Shown here piece after piece: positions 34,759 to 44,598 of a DNA stretch of 64,000 nucleotides; the first letter of the stretch is position 1; every line of letters begins with the position of its first letter. The translations under genes and the position numbers were made by a program. Under the pieces are notes generated by a model. It did no database searches, was not told the origin of the DNA, and saw only the letters and a program-made list of their open reading frames with translations. Source of the stretch: an uncultured Victivallaceae bacterium (GTDB taxonomy: Bacteria; Verrucomicrobiota; Lentisphaeria; Victivallales; Victivallaceae); assembly GCA_944392655.1 (NCBI GenBank), contig CALXXL010000007.1, positions 58,095 to 122,094 of the forward strand. The letters run 5' to 3'.

Positions 34759-36078
34759 TTACAGTCTGGTAATTGACTTTATTACGACCTGTTTCCGCGG
34801 GACATCACGGTGAAAACGGTAGTTGCCGGTGGGAACAGATTTAATTTTATTGACAGTATCCATCCCGTCTACGACTTTGCCGAATACACAATATCCGTAT
34901 CCGGGTATTGATTGGTCTCGGAAGTTCAGGGATTTATTATCGGCTACGTTAATAAAGAATTGCGATGTCGCGCTGTGTGGCTGTTGAGTTCTGGCCATAG
35001 CAATGGTGCCGATATCATTTTTCAATCTGTTATCTGCTTCGTTATGAATCGGCGGATTAGTGGATTTCTGATTAAACGAGGTATCAAAGCCGCCTCCCTG
35101 GATCATAAACCCGTCAATTACCCGGTGGAAAATAGTATCGTTATAAAATCCGCTGTCAACGTAATTGAGAAAATTCTGAACTGTTTCCGGAGCTTTATCC
35201 GGATAAAGTTCAACAACTATATCACCGTAGTTTGTGGTAATTTTTACCATTGGGTTCTGCGGTATGAATTTTATTTCCGCATAAACCGGGCGGTGATCGG
35301 AGGCTTCCGGTTCATTTATCACCCGGTAACTGGAAAATTCGGCGCAATCGGCCGGATATACCGCAATATAATCCAGTAATTCCTGCGGGTTATCGGCTGG
35401 AAAAGTTTTCTGTTCAGGATCTGCATCGTTGGCAATTTCCCAACCCAGGTCGCGTAATTTTTGAATTACGCTACCGTCAGGAGCAGTGTTTAAATCTCCC
35501 ATGAGTACCGCCGGAGTATAACCTTTCTCAATTAGCATAGCTGTGATTGCTTCTGCAGCTTGCACTCTTATCGCTTCAGTGGCTTCATCACCCTGATAAG
35601 AGAAATGGGTGGTTATAAGATAAAAAGGAGTTTCTCCGTCAATTAATGCAATAGTTGCGCTGCGCGATTCGTCTGGTGTGGATGGGATCGGGAACACTTC
35701 AAGTCGGTTCATTGGTAATTTTGAGAGAATGGCATTGCCGTATTCACCCGGCTCACGCAGACTGGCCATGCCGAAAGTATATTGCATATTCAACAGTTGT
35801 CCTAATACTTGCGGCATATCAATTTTTCCACTGCGGGCTGCGTTTACGTCAACTTCATTTAATGATACAACATCCGGATTGGTTCTGGCAATCGCTGCTG
35901 CTGTACGGTTTAAATCTATTCCAGTCCGGGAGACGTTTTTCCCGATTTGAATATTATATGTCATTAATTTTATCGGCTTCGATTCCGGTTTTTGCGGAGT
36001 TTCGCTGGCATGACATCCAGATAAAATTACTAACACTGCGCTAAATGCGCCGATAAACGATTTTACATGATTAAACAT
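34759..36078 (-). CDS. Lipoprotein fusion of endonuclease/exonuclease/phosphatase and cyclophilin domains
   Basis: One unbroken frame of 439 residues. The N-terminus has a lipobox (LVILSGC, acylated Cys at about 22). Residues 35-270 form an endonuclease/exonuclease/phosphatase domain: [41 protein letters not shown] and the closing [13 protein letters not shown] give the full set of metal and catalytic residues. From about residue 275 follows a complete cyclophilin-type peptidyl-prolyl isomerase ([48 protein letters not shown]). No stop or start signal separates them apart from an in-frame Met at the junction. The fusion places both on the periplasmic face of a membrane. The gene follows the chagasin-like gene by 23 bases. 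Confidence 0.88.
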   Translation of the reverse strand: MFNHVKSFIGAFSAVLVILSGCHASETPQKPESKPIKLMTYNIQIGKNVSRTGIDLNRTAAAIARTNPDVVSLNEVDVNAARSGKIDMPQVLGQLLNMQYTFGMASLREPGEYGNAILSKLPMNRLEVFPIPSTPDESRSATIALIDGETPFYLITTHFSYQGDEATEAIRVQAAEAITAMLIEKGYTPAVLMGDLNTAPDGSVIQKLRDLGWEIANDADPEQKTFPADNPQELLDYIAVYPADCAEFSSYRVINEPEASDHRPVYAEIKFIPQNPMVKITTNYGDIVVELYPDKAPETVQNFLNYVDSGFYNDTIFHRVIDGFMIQGGGFDTSFNQKSTNPPIHNEADNRLKNDIGTIAMARTQQPHSATSQFFINVADNKSLNFRDQSIPGYGYCVFGKVVDGMDTVNKIKSVPTGNYRFHRDVPRKQVVIKSITRL

Positions 36079-36101
36079 AATACAATTTACTTTCCCAATT
36101 A

Positions 36102-36485
36102 TTATTTTACAATTATGCGGTAGTGTAATTCAGCAGCTTTTTCTCCGGAGAATGGACGCATGTAATTAAGTTTTATTACAGTTTCACCCGGAGTCAGTGC
36201 CTGTATGACAACTTTGGCTTTGCCCGGGGCTCCAGTCATTTGCGTCGCAGCAGCTAAGTGCTCGATTTGAACCAGGCATATATTATTATCATAATCTGCC
36301 TGCCAGGAGTATCCGGTAGTGATATTTTCCTCAAGCTCAAAACATAATTGTTTCCCGATTGCAACAGTGGCTGACAGTTCTTTATCACAATCAGCTAATT
36401 TGTAATAATGGCAATTGGTTTTATTGACCGCACATCCGCAGAGGGAAACCGCAGTCAGTGCTGCCGCTAACAATATTCTTAACAT
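36102..36485 (-). CDS. Chagasin-like (I42) protease inhibitor lipoprotein
   Basis: A 127-residue lipoprotein (lipobox SLCGC, mature Cys near residue 18) of the I42 family, Ig-fold inhibitors of papain-like cysteine proteases. The three binding loops are recognisable: NITTGYSWQ for the NPTTG loop, GAPGKAKVV in the middle, and MRPFSGE for the RPW/F loop. Start supported by AAGGAG nine bases upstream. Bacterial members may protect the producer from its own or host proteases. Situated between mraY and the EEP-cyclophilin lipoprotein in a close-spaced minus-strand run. Confidence 0.82.
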   Translation of the reverse strand: MLRILLAAALTAVSLCGCAVNKTNCHYYKLADCDKELSATVAIGKQLCFELEENITTGYSWQADYDNNICLVQIEHLAAATQMTGAPGKAKVVIQALTPGETVIKLNYMRPFSGEKAAELHYRIIVK

Positions 36486-36512
36486 GCCGGGAATCTCCTT
36501 CCAGTAGTAGAT

Positions 36513-37622
36513 TTACCGCAGTTTCATTGTGGCAAGTCCCAACAGCGCGAATATAGCTGCCAGTATCCAGAATCTCACCACAATCTGATTTTCTTTCCAG
36601 CCTTTACGTTCAAAATGATGATGGATTGGAGTACATAGAAAAATACGTTTCCCGTGAGTTAACTTGAAGTACGGTACTTGCAACATAACCGATCCGATTT
36701 CCATTACGAACACACCACCAATCAGTATGAGCAGTAATTCCTGTCTTACAATTACAGCAAGCATGCCCAACGCGCCGCCTAATGCCAGGCTGCCGGTATC
36801 TCCCATAAACATTCCGGCCGGATTACAGTTGTGCCATAGAAATCCGCCGCATGCACCAATTATGGCGGAAGAGAATACCAGAGCCTCTCCTGCCGATGGT
36901 ATATATGGCAGGAAAAGGTATGAGGCAAATATTTTATGGCCGCATAAGTAGGCAATTATAGCATATGCTCCTACTGAAAAGATAATACATCCAGAAGAGA
37001 GTCCGTCTTTACCGTCAGTTATATTTACTGCATTTGATGCTCCGACTACTACCAGAATTTCAAGCAGCAACACCCATGGGGAAGAGAAAATCGGCTCCTT
37101 CAAAAACGGGACATATAAATCCTGAAGCGGTACCGCATTATCATGCGGTAATGCGTAAAGGAATAAAATTCCCATTGTAGCAATCAGCATCTGACCGGAA
37201 AATTTCATTTTTGCTGAAATACCGTCTTTATTCTGACGGGCGATTTTTATATAATCGTCGGTAAATCCAAGTAAGGCAAGCGATACAGTGACTGCCAGCA
37301 ATACCGATGCAACAGGATTACTGAGATCGGACCACAAAATACATGCAATAGTAATTGCAATTATAATCAGAATACCGCCCATGCTCGGAGTTTTGTCTTT
37401 TGATCGGTCAATATATTTTTCTTCCATGATCCCTTCATAACGGCAGGCGGCGGTAGCATTGAGTTTTTTCAGCTTTCTTATGGTGTAAGGCCCAAAGAAT
37501 GCGACCAGTAAAAACGCAGTTGCTGCCGCGGCTCCGGCGCGGAAAGTTATATATCCAAAAATACGGAAGAACCCTAAAGCGTCAGCATTGATTTTAGAGA
37601 GATTATCCAGTAAATACAGCAT
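36513..37622 (-). CDS. mraY: Phospho-N-acetylmuramoyl-pentapeptide transferase
   Basis: Transfers phospho-MurNAc-pentapeptide to undecaprenyl phosphate, making lipid I at the inner membrane. The 369 residues contain about ten helices and all MraY signatures: DKTPSMGGILIII, FTDDYIKIARQNKDG, NAVNITDGKDGLSSG with its catalytic aspartates, and HHHFERKGWKENQIVVRFW. The gene stands outside any mur/fts (dcw) cluster within view, between a PqiC-like lipoprotein and the I42 inhibitor. The ribosome site is weak, so translation may depend on the upstream gene 21 bases away. Confidence 0.97.
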   Translation of the reverse strand: MLYLLDNLSKINADALGFFRIFGYITFRAGAAAATAFLLVAFFGPYTIRKLKKLNATAACRYEGIMEEKYIDRSKDKTPSMGGILIIIAITIACILWSDLSNPVASVLLAVTVSLALLGFTDDYIKIARQNKDGISAKMKFSGQMLIATMGILFLYALPHDNAVPLQDLYVPFLKEPIFSSPWVLLLEILVVVGASNAVNITDGKDGLSSGCIIFSVGAYAIIAYLCGHKIFASYLFLPYIPSAGEALVFSSAIIGACGGFLWHNCNPAGMFMGDTGSLALGGALGMLAVIVRQELLLILIGGVFVMEIGSVMLQVPYFKLTHGKRIFLCTPIHHHFERKGWKENQIVVRFWILAAIFALLGLATMKLR

Positions 37623-37643
37623 GATTATATGTCAAAACATAGG

Positions 37644-38219
37644 TTATTCTTTTTCAATTGAACTTTGTTCCAGAATCAGATACAGCTGATCTGTAAACTG
37701 TGCGGCACAGCGGCTCAAGGCACGAGTCATAACTTCAGGCGAGGCCGATGTTGCTTGTGAGCGGAATATCGTTGAATCAAAAGCTACCGGCTGTAACATG
37801 CCGTCAGCGGTTTTGCGTTCAATAGTATATTCAATACCTAAACGGGCTTCAAGTGACGATACATCAAATTCAACCAAAAAGATTTTTCCGTAGATACATA
37901 TGATTTCGTCACCGCTTTTTCCGTTTCCGGAGTTTGGAGCAGAAAATGCGGTGGCAAGATAACGTTCAAGCATTTTTTCCGGCGGTTGCACAAAACGTGC
38001 ATATTCATCAATAAGTAGTTCGTCATTGGCAGTGCGGTAAATCATTCTTTGCTTTACTGCGGTGTTATTGCCAAAATTTTTTATCTGTATTGGATATTTC
38101 AGTGCCGGAAGCGGCTCCGGGGTTGTAAGATCGTAATATTTTGGTTCACTGTATTTACCCCAACTGCACCCTGCTAATAACAGTAATGTGGTTAATATTA
38201 ACACCACGTTTTTAATCAT
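37644..38219 (-). CDS. PqiC-like ABC-transport auxiliary lipoprotein
   Basis: A 191-residue lipoprotein (lipobox LLLLAGC, hydrophobic core ahead of it). The start of the mature part, KYYDLTTPEPLPALKYPIQI, matches the YYxL opening of PqiC/YmbA-type proteins (ABC-type transport auxiliary lipoprotein component). These outer-membrane lipoproteins act with MCE-domain lipid transport systems. No MCE, permease or ATPase gene is within the window, so its transport partners must lie elsewhere. AGGAG lies seven bases before ATG. mraY follows 21 bases later. Confidence 0.7.
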   Translation of the reverse strand: MIKNVVLILTTLLLLAGCSWGKYSEPKYYDLTTPEPLPALKYPIQIKNFGNNTAVKQRMIYRTANDELLIDEYARFVQPPEKMLERYLATAFSAPNSGNGKSGDEIICIYGKIFLVEFDVSSLEARLGIEYTIERKTADGMLQPVAFDSTIFRSQATSASPEVMTRALSRCAAQFTDQLYLILEQSSIEKE

Positions 38220-38349
38220 TGGAAAATCTCCTGTGTCCCATCAAAATTATAATCCAATACCATATTCAATAATATATCTTGTGAAAGATAACATGCAAAA
38301 ATTTTTCATGCAATATTCGTAAAAAATAAGATACCCCAGGGATATGTTT

Positions 38350-39336
38350 CTAGTTGTATAAATATGGAGTTATTGAGTTGTTCACAGGCTGTTGCAATGT
38401 AGCTTCCTCCCTGGACGGCGGCGGCGATACTTTTTCTCCGCGTAACTTCTGCAACTGCTCTTCGGACAAAGGTTTTATTGGCGGCAGCTCACGGTGTTTG
38501 CCCGTTTGCGGCGTTGTTGCCGGTGCCGTTTTAGTTGCTGTTTTCTCCGCCGGAGGAATCTTCAATTTTTGTCCGATCTGCAGGAGATTGGGGGATTTCA
38601 GTACATCTTTATTGTGTTCGTAAATCAAATTGGCATTGGCGGAGGTGTTATAAAATTTTTGGGATATTTTAGCCAGATTGTCACCCTTCGCTACGGTATA
38701 TATCGCTATGGACTCCTGGACTTGCGGTTCAGAAGGTTGTTCTGGCTTGGCCGTAACTGTTGTCTGCGGCTCAGCAGATTGTTCCGGTTCGGTGTTTGTT
38801 GTTATTTGCTTGGTTTGGGTGTCGGTAGATGCGGTGGTAATAGCTTGCGGTTTATTTTCCGTGGCCTGCTGCAACTGATAGCGTAACTCTCTTACTTCGT
38901 TACGCAGACTTATAATTTCTTCAGACCGGGAATCCTGATACAGATCACTGAATTCCTTAGTCCATTCCAGAAAACAGCGTTTTTTTGCCGCAGTTATCCA
39001 CATGTTAATCTCTTCTCGATTAGCACTTTCTCCCGTCAGTTCAAGATAAGTGCGGTATTCAAAAATTGCCTCTAACGGCATTCCAAGCCGTTCATCATAG
39101 AGATTTGCCAATAGTAGATGCGCTTCGGCAGAATCAGGGCGTTTGTCGAGGTAATATTTCAATTCAGCTAATCCAACCTGCGGGTCTTCATCTTCCAAAG
39201 CCAGTTTTACTCTTTGGAACATGGGTTGGTCTTCTTCTTTTCTTGTTTTTGAGCCGATTACCATGATAGTAATTATGACAACTAAAATCAGAATAAAGCC
39301 GAGAATTACGCATATCAGAAGTTTTTTCTTATTCAC
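38350..39336 (-). CDS. Membrane-anchored LysM protein with helical repeat region
   Basis: A protein of 328 residues. A single N-terminal membrane anchor (LLICVILGFILILVVIITIM) leads to a TPR-like segment at about 40-110 (SAEAHLLLANLYDERLGMPLEAI). A coiled coil follows, then a low-complexity linker rich in T, E, P and Q. A LysM domain at about 215-262 (YTVAKGDNLAKISQKFYN to QIGQKLKIP) should bind peptidoglycan. The tail is proline-rich and disordered. It probably connects the inner membrane to the cell wall, a structural role inferred from layout. The first codons overlap the end of rsmE by 8 bases, so translation is coupled. Confidence 0.8.
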   Translation of the reverse strand: MNKKKLLICVILGFILILVVIITIMVIGSKTRKEEDQPMFQRVKLALEDEDPQVGLAELKYYLDKRPDSAEAHLLLANLYDERLGMPLEAIFEYRTYLELTGESANREEINMWITAAKKRCFLEWTKEFSDLYQDSRSEEIISLRNEVRELRYQLQQATENKPQAITTASTDTQTKQITTNTEPEQSAEPQTTVTAKPEQPSEPQVQESIAIYTVAKGDNLAKISQKFYNTSANANLIYEHNKDVLKSPNLLQIGQKLKIPPAEKTATKTAPATTPQTGKHRELPPIKPLSEEQLQKLRGEKVSPPPSREEATLQQPVNNSITPYLYN

Positions 39337-40033
39337 TGTATACTCCTGTAAGATAATTTAACAACATAACTCCGCATACTGCAGCATTTTCCAGCCTTAA
39401 CACATTATGACTGAAATGCCATGGCATTACGCCGCAGGATTCCATCAAAGTCTCTTCATCCGCAGTAAAGCCTCCTTCTGGGCCGATGAATAGTGCATAA
39501 TCACTGCATTGTGGGATAATAGGCTTTTTGTCATGAGCAACATGTCCGTAGAGCTTGCAGAAATTACTATTTCCATTCAACTCAGCTAATGCCGATTTTA
39601 ATTGCACTGGAGGACTGATTATAGGAGCCCAGAAGTTTCGCGACTGTTTACACCCTTCGATCGCAATGGTCTGCCACCTCTCCAATGCACTGCCGTCAGG
39701 TATTGCCACTGAGCGTTCGCATTCCAGTAAATTAATGCTCCATGCACCGGCTTCCACACATTGTTTCAACAGCAGATCAAGCTCTTTGCGTCGCGGTGCG
39801 GCACAAAACAGATGAATTTTCGGATGCGGTTCCGGGTGTATAATTTTTTTATGCACCAAAAGCTGTTTGCCTGCAATGATTTCAGCCTCTGCTTCAACGC
39901 CATGTCCATTCAACAGGCCGACATATTCGCCGACACGTCCTCTCAGAGTTCCGAACAGGTGATCGCTTTCCTGTTTTGTCAACGTTACAACATTGCCTGA
40001 TTCAGGTATATCAGATGCGTGAAAAAATCGCAT
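39329..40033 (-). CDS. rsmE: 16S rRNA (uracil-1498-N3)-methyltransferase
   Basis: Methylates U1498 of 16S rRNA. The 234 residues combine an N-terminal PUA-like domain (FFHASDIPESG, DHLFGTLRGRVGEYV) with a SPOUT methyltransferase knot. Diagnostics are QCVEAGAWSINLLECERS, EGCKQSRNFWAP and the cofactor loop FIGPEGGFTADE. The knot ends with LRLENAAVCGVMLLNYL, as in RsmE. ATG at 40033 is used; extending to a TTG at 40060 would run into the preceding gene. It begins four bases after the esterase stop and overlaps the LysM gene at its end. Confidence 0.93.
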   Translation of the reverse strand: MRFFHASDIPESGNVVTLTKQESDHLFGTLRGRVGEYVGLLNGHGVEAEAEIIAGKQLLVHKKIIHPEPHPKIHLFCAAPRRKELDLLLKQCVEAGAWSINLLECERSVAIPDGSALERWQTIAIEGCKQSRNFWAPIISPPVQLKSALAELNGNSNFCKLYGHVAHDKKPIIPQCSDYALFIGPEGGFTADEETLMESCGVMPWHFSHNVLRLENAAVCGVMLLNYLTGVYSE

Positions 40034-40037
40034 TGAC

Positions 40038-41378
40038 TCATATTTCCAGATGTTCAGCAATAAATTCTGCTGTCAGTTGTTGATAGTTATCGTCGAAATC
40101 GTGACCCATGCCTGGAATATAGACAATTTTTTTATCTTTACTTGGGAGTATGTTGAACCAGCGGGATATTGTTGTCGGAGGACAAGTGAAATCGATCAAT
40201 CCGGCCGAAACAAGAACCGGAACTGTTATCCTGCGGGCAAAGTTTTCCGCTGAAAAATAATCGGCATAACATAAATATCCACTGTCGCCGGAGGCATATT
40301 CTGCCCGGAGAAAGAGTTTACGGAAATCTGACGGTACATTAACCACCATTGCATCAATATTTTTATTCAATGCAGTAAGAGCCACTCCCATTGCACCCCC
40401 CTGGCTTGAGCCCCAATATACCATTTTTCCGTTATATTTCGGGTGGGTTGCCAGTTCACTCACCGCACGGTTAATGCCGACAATAGCCCGGTAAAAGAAG
40501 AAATCACGGTAATCCTTTTCCGCCTTATAATAGCTCGTGGGATTTCCGTTATAATGTTCTGCCAGAAGTTTTTCCGCTGCATCATAACTGGTTGGAAGTT
40601 CAAATGGAAATACATTCAGCACCACGGTGATCGCTTTCAGATTGTCAACCTCTTCGAGTTTTACCGGCCTGGTATCGCGCGGACCGGCGCCGGGAACCGA
40701 GAGAAACATCGGATATTTTCCCGGAGCCGATGGTATGGTCATAAAACCATGGATTCTGGTATTGTTAATATTGGCAAAGCTGATCCTGAATGCATTGTAT
40801 CCGGGTTCGTCAAACTCCGGCAATGGCGTAATTATCATATCTGCCGGGATTTTCGATTGTTCTGCAATCGCATTATTCCAGAATCGGTCAAAATCCTCCG
40901 GTTCTCTGCTGACCGGATGAAGTTGCCCAGGTGCAAAGCCCACTCCGGCTCCGGCAGATGTGAATTCTTTTTCCCCGGCCGGATAACGAACCTCAATTGC
41001 TGTAAAACCTGGTTCAAGAGAACTGGCCTTTATCTGCAACGGTTGTTCCGGTGAGAATGGGATATTCATTTTTACCGGCATAGCATAGTTTGAATAGATC
41101 AATACTTCAGCGATTCCGGTCGGAATAACATTGCCGTCGGCATCTTTTATTTCGGCATGGAAGAGACACTCTTCCCCCAGAGAATACAACGCGTCCGGCT
41201 TGTCAGGTGTTATTGTTACTGACCCTCCGGAAAAGTTTTTTCCTATCGTATCATAAGCGGTTACAGAGGTTAAGGTTTTTGCTGTTCCTTCACTCATTTC
41301 GGCATCCTTTGCGGTTGCACAGCCGGCAAGTGTGACAAGAACACAAAGAAAGATGCCGGTTGTTATTTTGACTGTCAT
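40038..41378 (-). CDS. Acetylxylan esterase/cephalosporin-C deacetylase family lipoprotein
   Basis: A protein of 446 residues that removes acetyl groups from polysaccharides by family knowledge. The lipobox LVTLAGC targets it to a membrane. A beta-rich N-terminal domain (about 45-130) precedes the AXE1 alpha/beta hydrolase. The nucleophile elbow is WGSSQGGAMG, the acid is in SAGLIDFTCPP and the His is in GMGHDFDDNY. The start at 41378 has GAGGA six bases upstream and sits directly before the hydrophobic signal; a 22-codon longer form would bury the signal. It leads the rsmE-LysM group but its function is separate. Likely acts on acetylated xylan or host glycans outside the cytoplasm. Confidence 0.87.
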   Translation of the reverse strand: MTVKITTGIFLCVLVTLAGCATAKDAEMSEGTAKTLTSVTAYDTIGKNFSGGSVTITPDKPDALYSLGEECLFHAEIKDADGNVIPTGIAEVLIYSNYAMPVKMNIPFSPEQPLQIKASSLEPGFTAIEVRYPAGEKEFTSAGAGVGFAPGQLHPVSREPEDFDRFWNNAIAEQSKIPADMIITPLPEFDEPGYNAFRISFANINNTRIHGFMTIPSAPGKYPMFLSVPGAGPRDTRPVKLEEVDNLKAITVVLNVFPFELPTSYDAAEKLLAEHYNGNPTSYYKAEKDYRDFFFYRAIVGINRAVSELATHPKYNGKMVYWGSSQGGAMGVALTALNKNIDAMVVNVPSDFRKLFLRAEYASGDSGYLCYADYFSAENFARRITVPVLVSAGLIDFTCPPTTISRWFNILPSKDKKIVYIPGMGHDFDDNYQQLTAEFIAEHLEI

Positions 41379-41790
41379 AAAAATCCTCGATTGGTCCGTA
41401 TAACATATTTTCACTGCCGTCCCAAACATCTTTGAAATTGTCATTTTTGTCCTCCTGTTTGAGCTTGCGTTGATTGTTTTTTTAAATTACCCATTTCCGG
41501 TTTTTCCTTTTCGTTGAGTTGGATTATAGTTGTGCGAATCCTGGTAAATATGCCTGTTCCGGAGCGCCTCGCATACGGACAGAGTCAGATGCTGTCCCAC
41601 AACATCTGAGGACACTTCCCAATGAATTAATATATCATATCCGATATGAAAAACAAATTTCAACAACAGTTCAAAACATAAAAACACAATTATTTTACCA
41701 CTAAATTTTAACGTAATTCCAAAATGAAGTTGCAAAAAATCAGTTATGCATTAAATTTAAAAACAAACATATGAAACGGACAGGGACAAG
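41379..41790. other. Gene-free divergent region between the esterase and pyrR
   Basis: 412 bases separating divergent genes. I see an inverted repeat TCAGATG/CATCTGA around 41588-41612, and AT-rich sequence before pyrR. A minus-strand frame of 83 codons (41487-41735) has no recognisable domain or good ribosome site. No PyrR-binding attenuator pattern was recognised ahead of pyrR. Confidence 0.5.
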
Positions 41791-42354
41791 ATGTTTGAAC
41801 GCGAGATTTTGCTTGATCACGCTGCGGTGAATGCAGCTATTGCCCGACTGGCCGATGAGGTGGTCGGTGAGTTTTGCGGATGTTGTAAAGAGAAATTTGC
41901 ATTGCTTGGAATTCACCGGCAGGGGGTGCCTCTGGCATCGCGTCTCGCCAGAATGGTGGCGGAGCGATGCGGATATGCTCCGGAGGTCGGTATGCTCGAT
42001 ATTTCGATGTATCGCGATGATATCGGTATGCGCAAGACTCTGCCGAAAATCAACGTTACTGATATTCCGTTTGATGTGAATGATAATAATATTGTTTTAG
42101 TGGATGATATTTTTTCTTCCGGCCGTACCATCCGGGCGGCTTTGGACGCGATTACCGATTATGGGCGTCCGCGAACCATCAGACTGGCGGTATTGGTTGA
42201 TCGTCATGCCAGTGAATTTCCGATCCATCCGGACTTTACCGGTGTTGATATGAGTGTGCCGGAGGATTTTAAACTGATTGCAGAATTTACTCCCGATGAT
42301 GCCGCCGATGCGGTATATCAGGTAAGATGGCAGTCCGACAAGAAACAGGGATGA
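41791..42354 (+). CDS. pyrR: PyrR, pyrimidine operon regulator/uracil phosphoribosyltransferase
   Basis: A 187-residue phosphoribosyltransferase-fold protein that in Gram-positives binds pyr mRNA and also converts uracil to UMP. The PRPP loop reads [19 protein letters not shown], an excellent match. The N-terminal hood includes [19 protein letters not shown], and [13 protein letters not shown] carries the PPi loop. It stands directly ahead of pyrB and pyrC, as expected, with 7 bases to the longest form of pyrB. Ribosome site CAGGGA lies before ATG. Because no attenuator is evident, its RNA-binding role here is unproven. Confidence 0.93.
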   Translation: MFEREILLDHAAVNAAIARLADEVVGEFCGCCKEKFALLGIHRQGVPLASRLARMVAERCGYAPEVGMLDISMYRDDIGMRKTLPKINVTDIPFDVNDNNIVLVDDIFSSGRTIRAALDAITDYGRPRTIRLAVLVDRHASEFPIHPDFTGVDMSVPEDFKLIAEFTPDDAADAVYQVRWQSDKKQG

Positions 42355-42367
42355 GCAGGTATTGAAA

Positions 42368-43300
42368 ATGGAAACAGTTTGGACGCGCAAGGATTTGCTG
42401 AGTTTATATGACCTCAGTGCCGACGAAATCATTTTTTTATTGGATACCGCGGAGGAGTTTAAAAAGGTTTCGGAACGTAATGTTAAGAAAGTACCGGCCT
42501 TGCGCGGCAAAACCGTGGTGAATTTCTTTGTCGAACCAAGTACCAGAACGAGAGTGTCTTTTGAATTGGCGGAACAGCGGCTGAGCGCTGATATTATTAA
42601 CGTGCAGGCCAGCACCTCCAGTTTAAAAAAGGGAGAGACTCTTCTCGATACTATAAAGAATCTCGAAGCGTTGCAGGTAGATTTGTTTGTAATGCGTCAT
42701 GCCTCGCCGGGAGCACAATATTTTATTGCTGAGAATACCAAGTGCGGGGTGGTCAATGCCGGAGATGGAGCACACAGTCACCCGACTCAGGCCTTGCTTG
42801 ATCTTTTTACCATACGGGAAAAGAAAGGGCATATCGACGGGTTGAAGGTAACAATTCTCGGCGACATTCTGCATAGCCGGGTTGCCCGCAGCAATATTTG
42901 GGGATTGTTGAAACTCGGGGCGGAAGTGACGGTGGCAGGGCCGCCTACGTTAGTCCCGCGTGAATTTGAGAGTATCGGCGTAAAAGTATGTCATAATCTC
43001 AAGGATGCGGTTCGTGATGCCGATGTAGTAAATGTTCTGCGTATTCAGCATGAACGGCTGAACGCATCATTTTTCCCGAGCGACAGTGAATATGCCAGTT
43101 TTTACGGTATCAAGCCGGGAATTCTGGATTATATGAAGCCGGATACGATTATAATGCATCCGGGGCCGATAAACCGTGATGTTGAAATAAGTTCGGCGGT
43201 AGCTGACGGTTCACGCTCGGTAATTCTGGAGCAGGTAACCAATGGACTTGCTGTACGTATGGCAGTTCTGTTTTTAGTGGCGGGATGTGTGAAAAAATGA
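42368..43300 (+). CDS. pyrB: Aspartate carbamoyltransferase catalytic subunit
   Basis: Forms N-carbamoyl-aspartate in pyrimidine synthesis. The 310 residues include the carbamoyl-phosphate signature [19 protein letters not shown] near residue 50. Further markers are [11 protein letters not shown], the aspartate-site segment [14 protein letters not shown], and [13 protein letters not shown] near the end. The start ATG at 42368 has AGG eight bases upstream; a TTG two codons earlier is also possible. No pyrI-like regulatory subunit follows. The stop overlaps pyrC's start, so both are co-translated. Confidence 0.96.
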   Translation: METVWTRKDLLSLYDLSADEIIFLLDTAEEFKKVSERNVKKVPALRGKTVVNFFVEPSTRTRVSFELAEQRLSADIINVQASTSSLKKGETLLDTIKNLEALQVDLFVMRHASPGAQYFIAENTKCGVVNAGDGAHSHPTQALLDLFTIREKKGHIDGLKVTILGDILHSRVARSNIWGLLKLGAEVTVAGPPTLVPREFESIGVKVCHNLKDAVRDADVVNVLRIQHERLNASFFPSDSEYASFYGIKPGILDYMKPDTIIMHPGPINRDVEISSAVADGSRSVILEQVTNGLAVRMAVLFLVAGCVKK

Positions 43301-44598
43301 TTGAAGGAATTAATAATTTTATTTTGCGGAACGCCAGAGTTATCGATCCGTTTACCGGTGAGGATTCCGTTCGTGACATTGGCGTTATGGATGGTGTACT
43401 GGTTAATCCGGAAGGCGTACTTAATCCTTTGGAGATCGATTTAAAAGGGTTGGTTGCTGCACCGGGATTTATCGATATTCATGTTCATCTGAGACAACCC
43501 GGAAAAACGGAAGCAGAGACAATCGCCACCGGTACAATGGCTGCTGCGGCAGGAGGTTTTACCGGTATTGTGCCAATGCCGAATACCTCTCCGGCATGTG
43601 ATAACGCATCCACTATTGAATATCTCAGACGGCATACTGCGGTTGATGGGGTAGTAAGGGTTTATCCCTGCGGTACGCTGACCAAGAATTATGCCGGGGA
43701 AGAGATGGCTCCGATCGGCAGCCTCAAGAATGCCGGGGTCATGGCGCTTTCCGATGACGGGCGTTGTGTGCAGAATCACGATCTTATGCGTCATATCGTT
43801 GAATATGCCAAACAATTCGAACTGCCGATATTGGATCACTGCGAAGAAAATTATCTTAAAGGCAGCGGTTACGTCCATGAAGGTAAATGGTCGGTATTGC
43901 TCGGTATGACGGGAATACCTTCTGCTTCTGAAGCGTTGATGGTGGCACGTGATATTATGCTTGCAAAACTCGTGGATTGGAAAATTCATATTCAGCATAT
44001 CAGTGCTAAAGACAGTGTAGAACTGGTACGGCGGGCTCGTAAAGAGGGGATAAAAATAAGCGCAGAAGCGACACCGCACCATATCGCATTGACGGATGAA
44101 TATATTAAGCGTTATGATACCAATTACAAGATGAATCCACCGTTGCGGTCAGAAGAAGACAGATTGGCCATTATCGAGGCTCTGGCAGATGATACCATTA
44201 CTGTAATTGCAACTGACCACGCGCCGCACACTCAAACCAGCAAATTAGTTGAATTTGACCAGGCTCCATTCGGGATAATCGGGTTGGAGACCGCGTTGCC
44301 GGTAACATTAACAGAGCTTTATCACGCCGGAGTTTTGTCCTTGCCGCAACTTATCTCCAAGTTTACCGTGGGACCGGCTGAAGTGCTGGGGTTGCGTAAT
44401 CACTCGTTGGCGCTTGGTAATCCGGCTGATATAACGATATTCGATCCGGATTTTGAATATGTTATTGATAAAAAGCAGTTCTATTCAAAGTCCAGGAATA
44501 CTCCGTTTGCTGGAATGACAGTCAAGGGCAAGGTTCGCGGAACCATGGTTTGCGGGCGGTTGGTTTATGACGATCTGGCCGAACAGCGCATGGCCTGA
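43297..44598 (+). CDS. pyrC: Dihydroorotase
   Basis: Cyclises carbamoyl-aspartate to dihydroorotate. About 433 residues, type I dihydroorotase of the amidohydrolase superfamily. Zinc ligands appear in [24 protein letters not shown] and [11 protein letters not shown] at 43297 overlaps the pyrB stop as ATGA; an upstream ATG at 43285 is four codons longer but has no spacing for a ribosome site. The stop is again overlapped by the next start, making pyrR-pyrB-pyrC-hemW a tightly coupled unit. Confidence 0.95.
   Translation: MIEGINNFILRNARVIDPFTGEDSVRDIGVMDGVLVNPEGVLNPLEIDLKGLVAAPGFIDIHVHLRQPGKTEAETIATGTMAAAAGGFTGIVPMPNTSPACDNASTIEYLRRHTAVDGVVRVYPCGTLTKNYAGEEMAPIGSLKNAGVMALSDDGRCVQNHDLMRHIVEYAKQFELPILDHCEENYLKGSGYVHEGKWSVLLGMTGIPSASEALMVARDIMLAKLVDWKIHIQHISAKDSVELVRRARKEGIKISAEATPHHIALTDEYIKRYDTNYKMNPPLRSEEDRLAIIEALADDTITVIATDHAPHTQTSKLVEFDQAPFGIIGLETALPVTLTELYHAGVLSLPQLISKFTVGPAEVLGLRNHSLALGNPADITIFDPDFEYVIDKKQFYSKSRNTPFAGMTVKGKVRGTMVCGRLVYDDLAEQRMA

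Noticed and set aside
41487..41735. An 83-codon minus-strand frame between the esterase and pyrR
   Set aside because: No ribosome site, no recognisable domain and AT-rich sequence; most likely chance.
42355..42367. A PyrR attenuator in the pyrR-pyrB gap
   Set aside because: The gap is far too short for an antiterminator/terminator pair.
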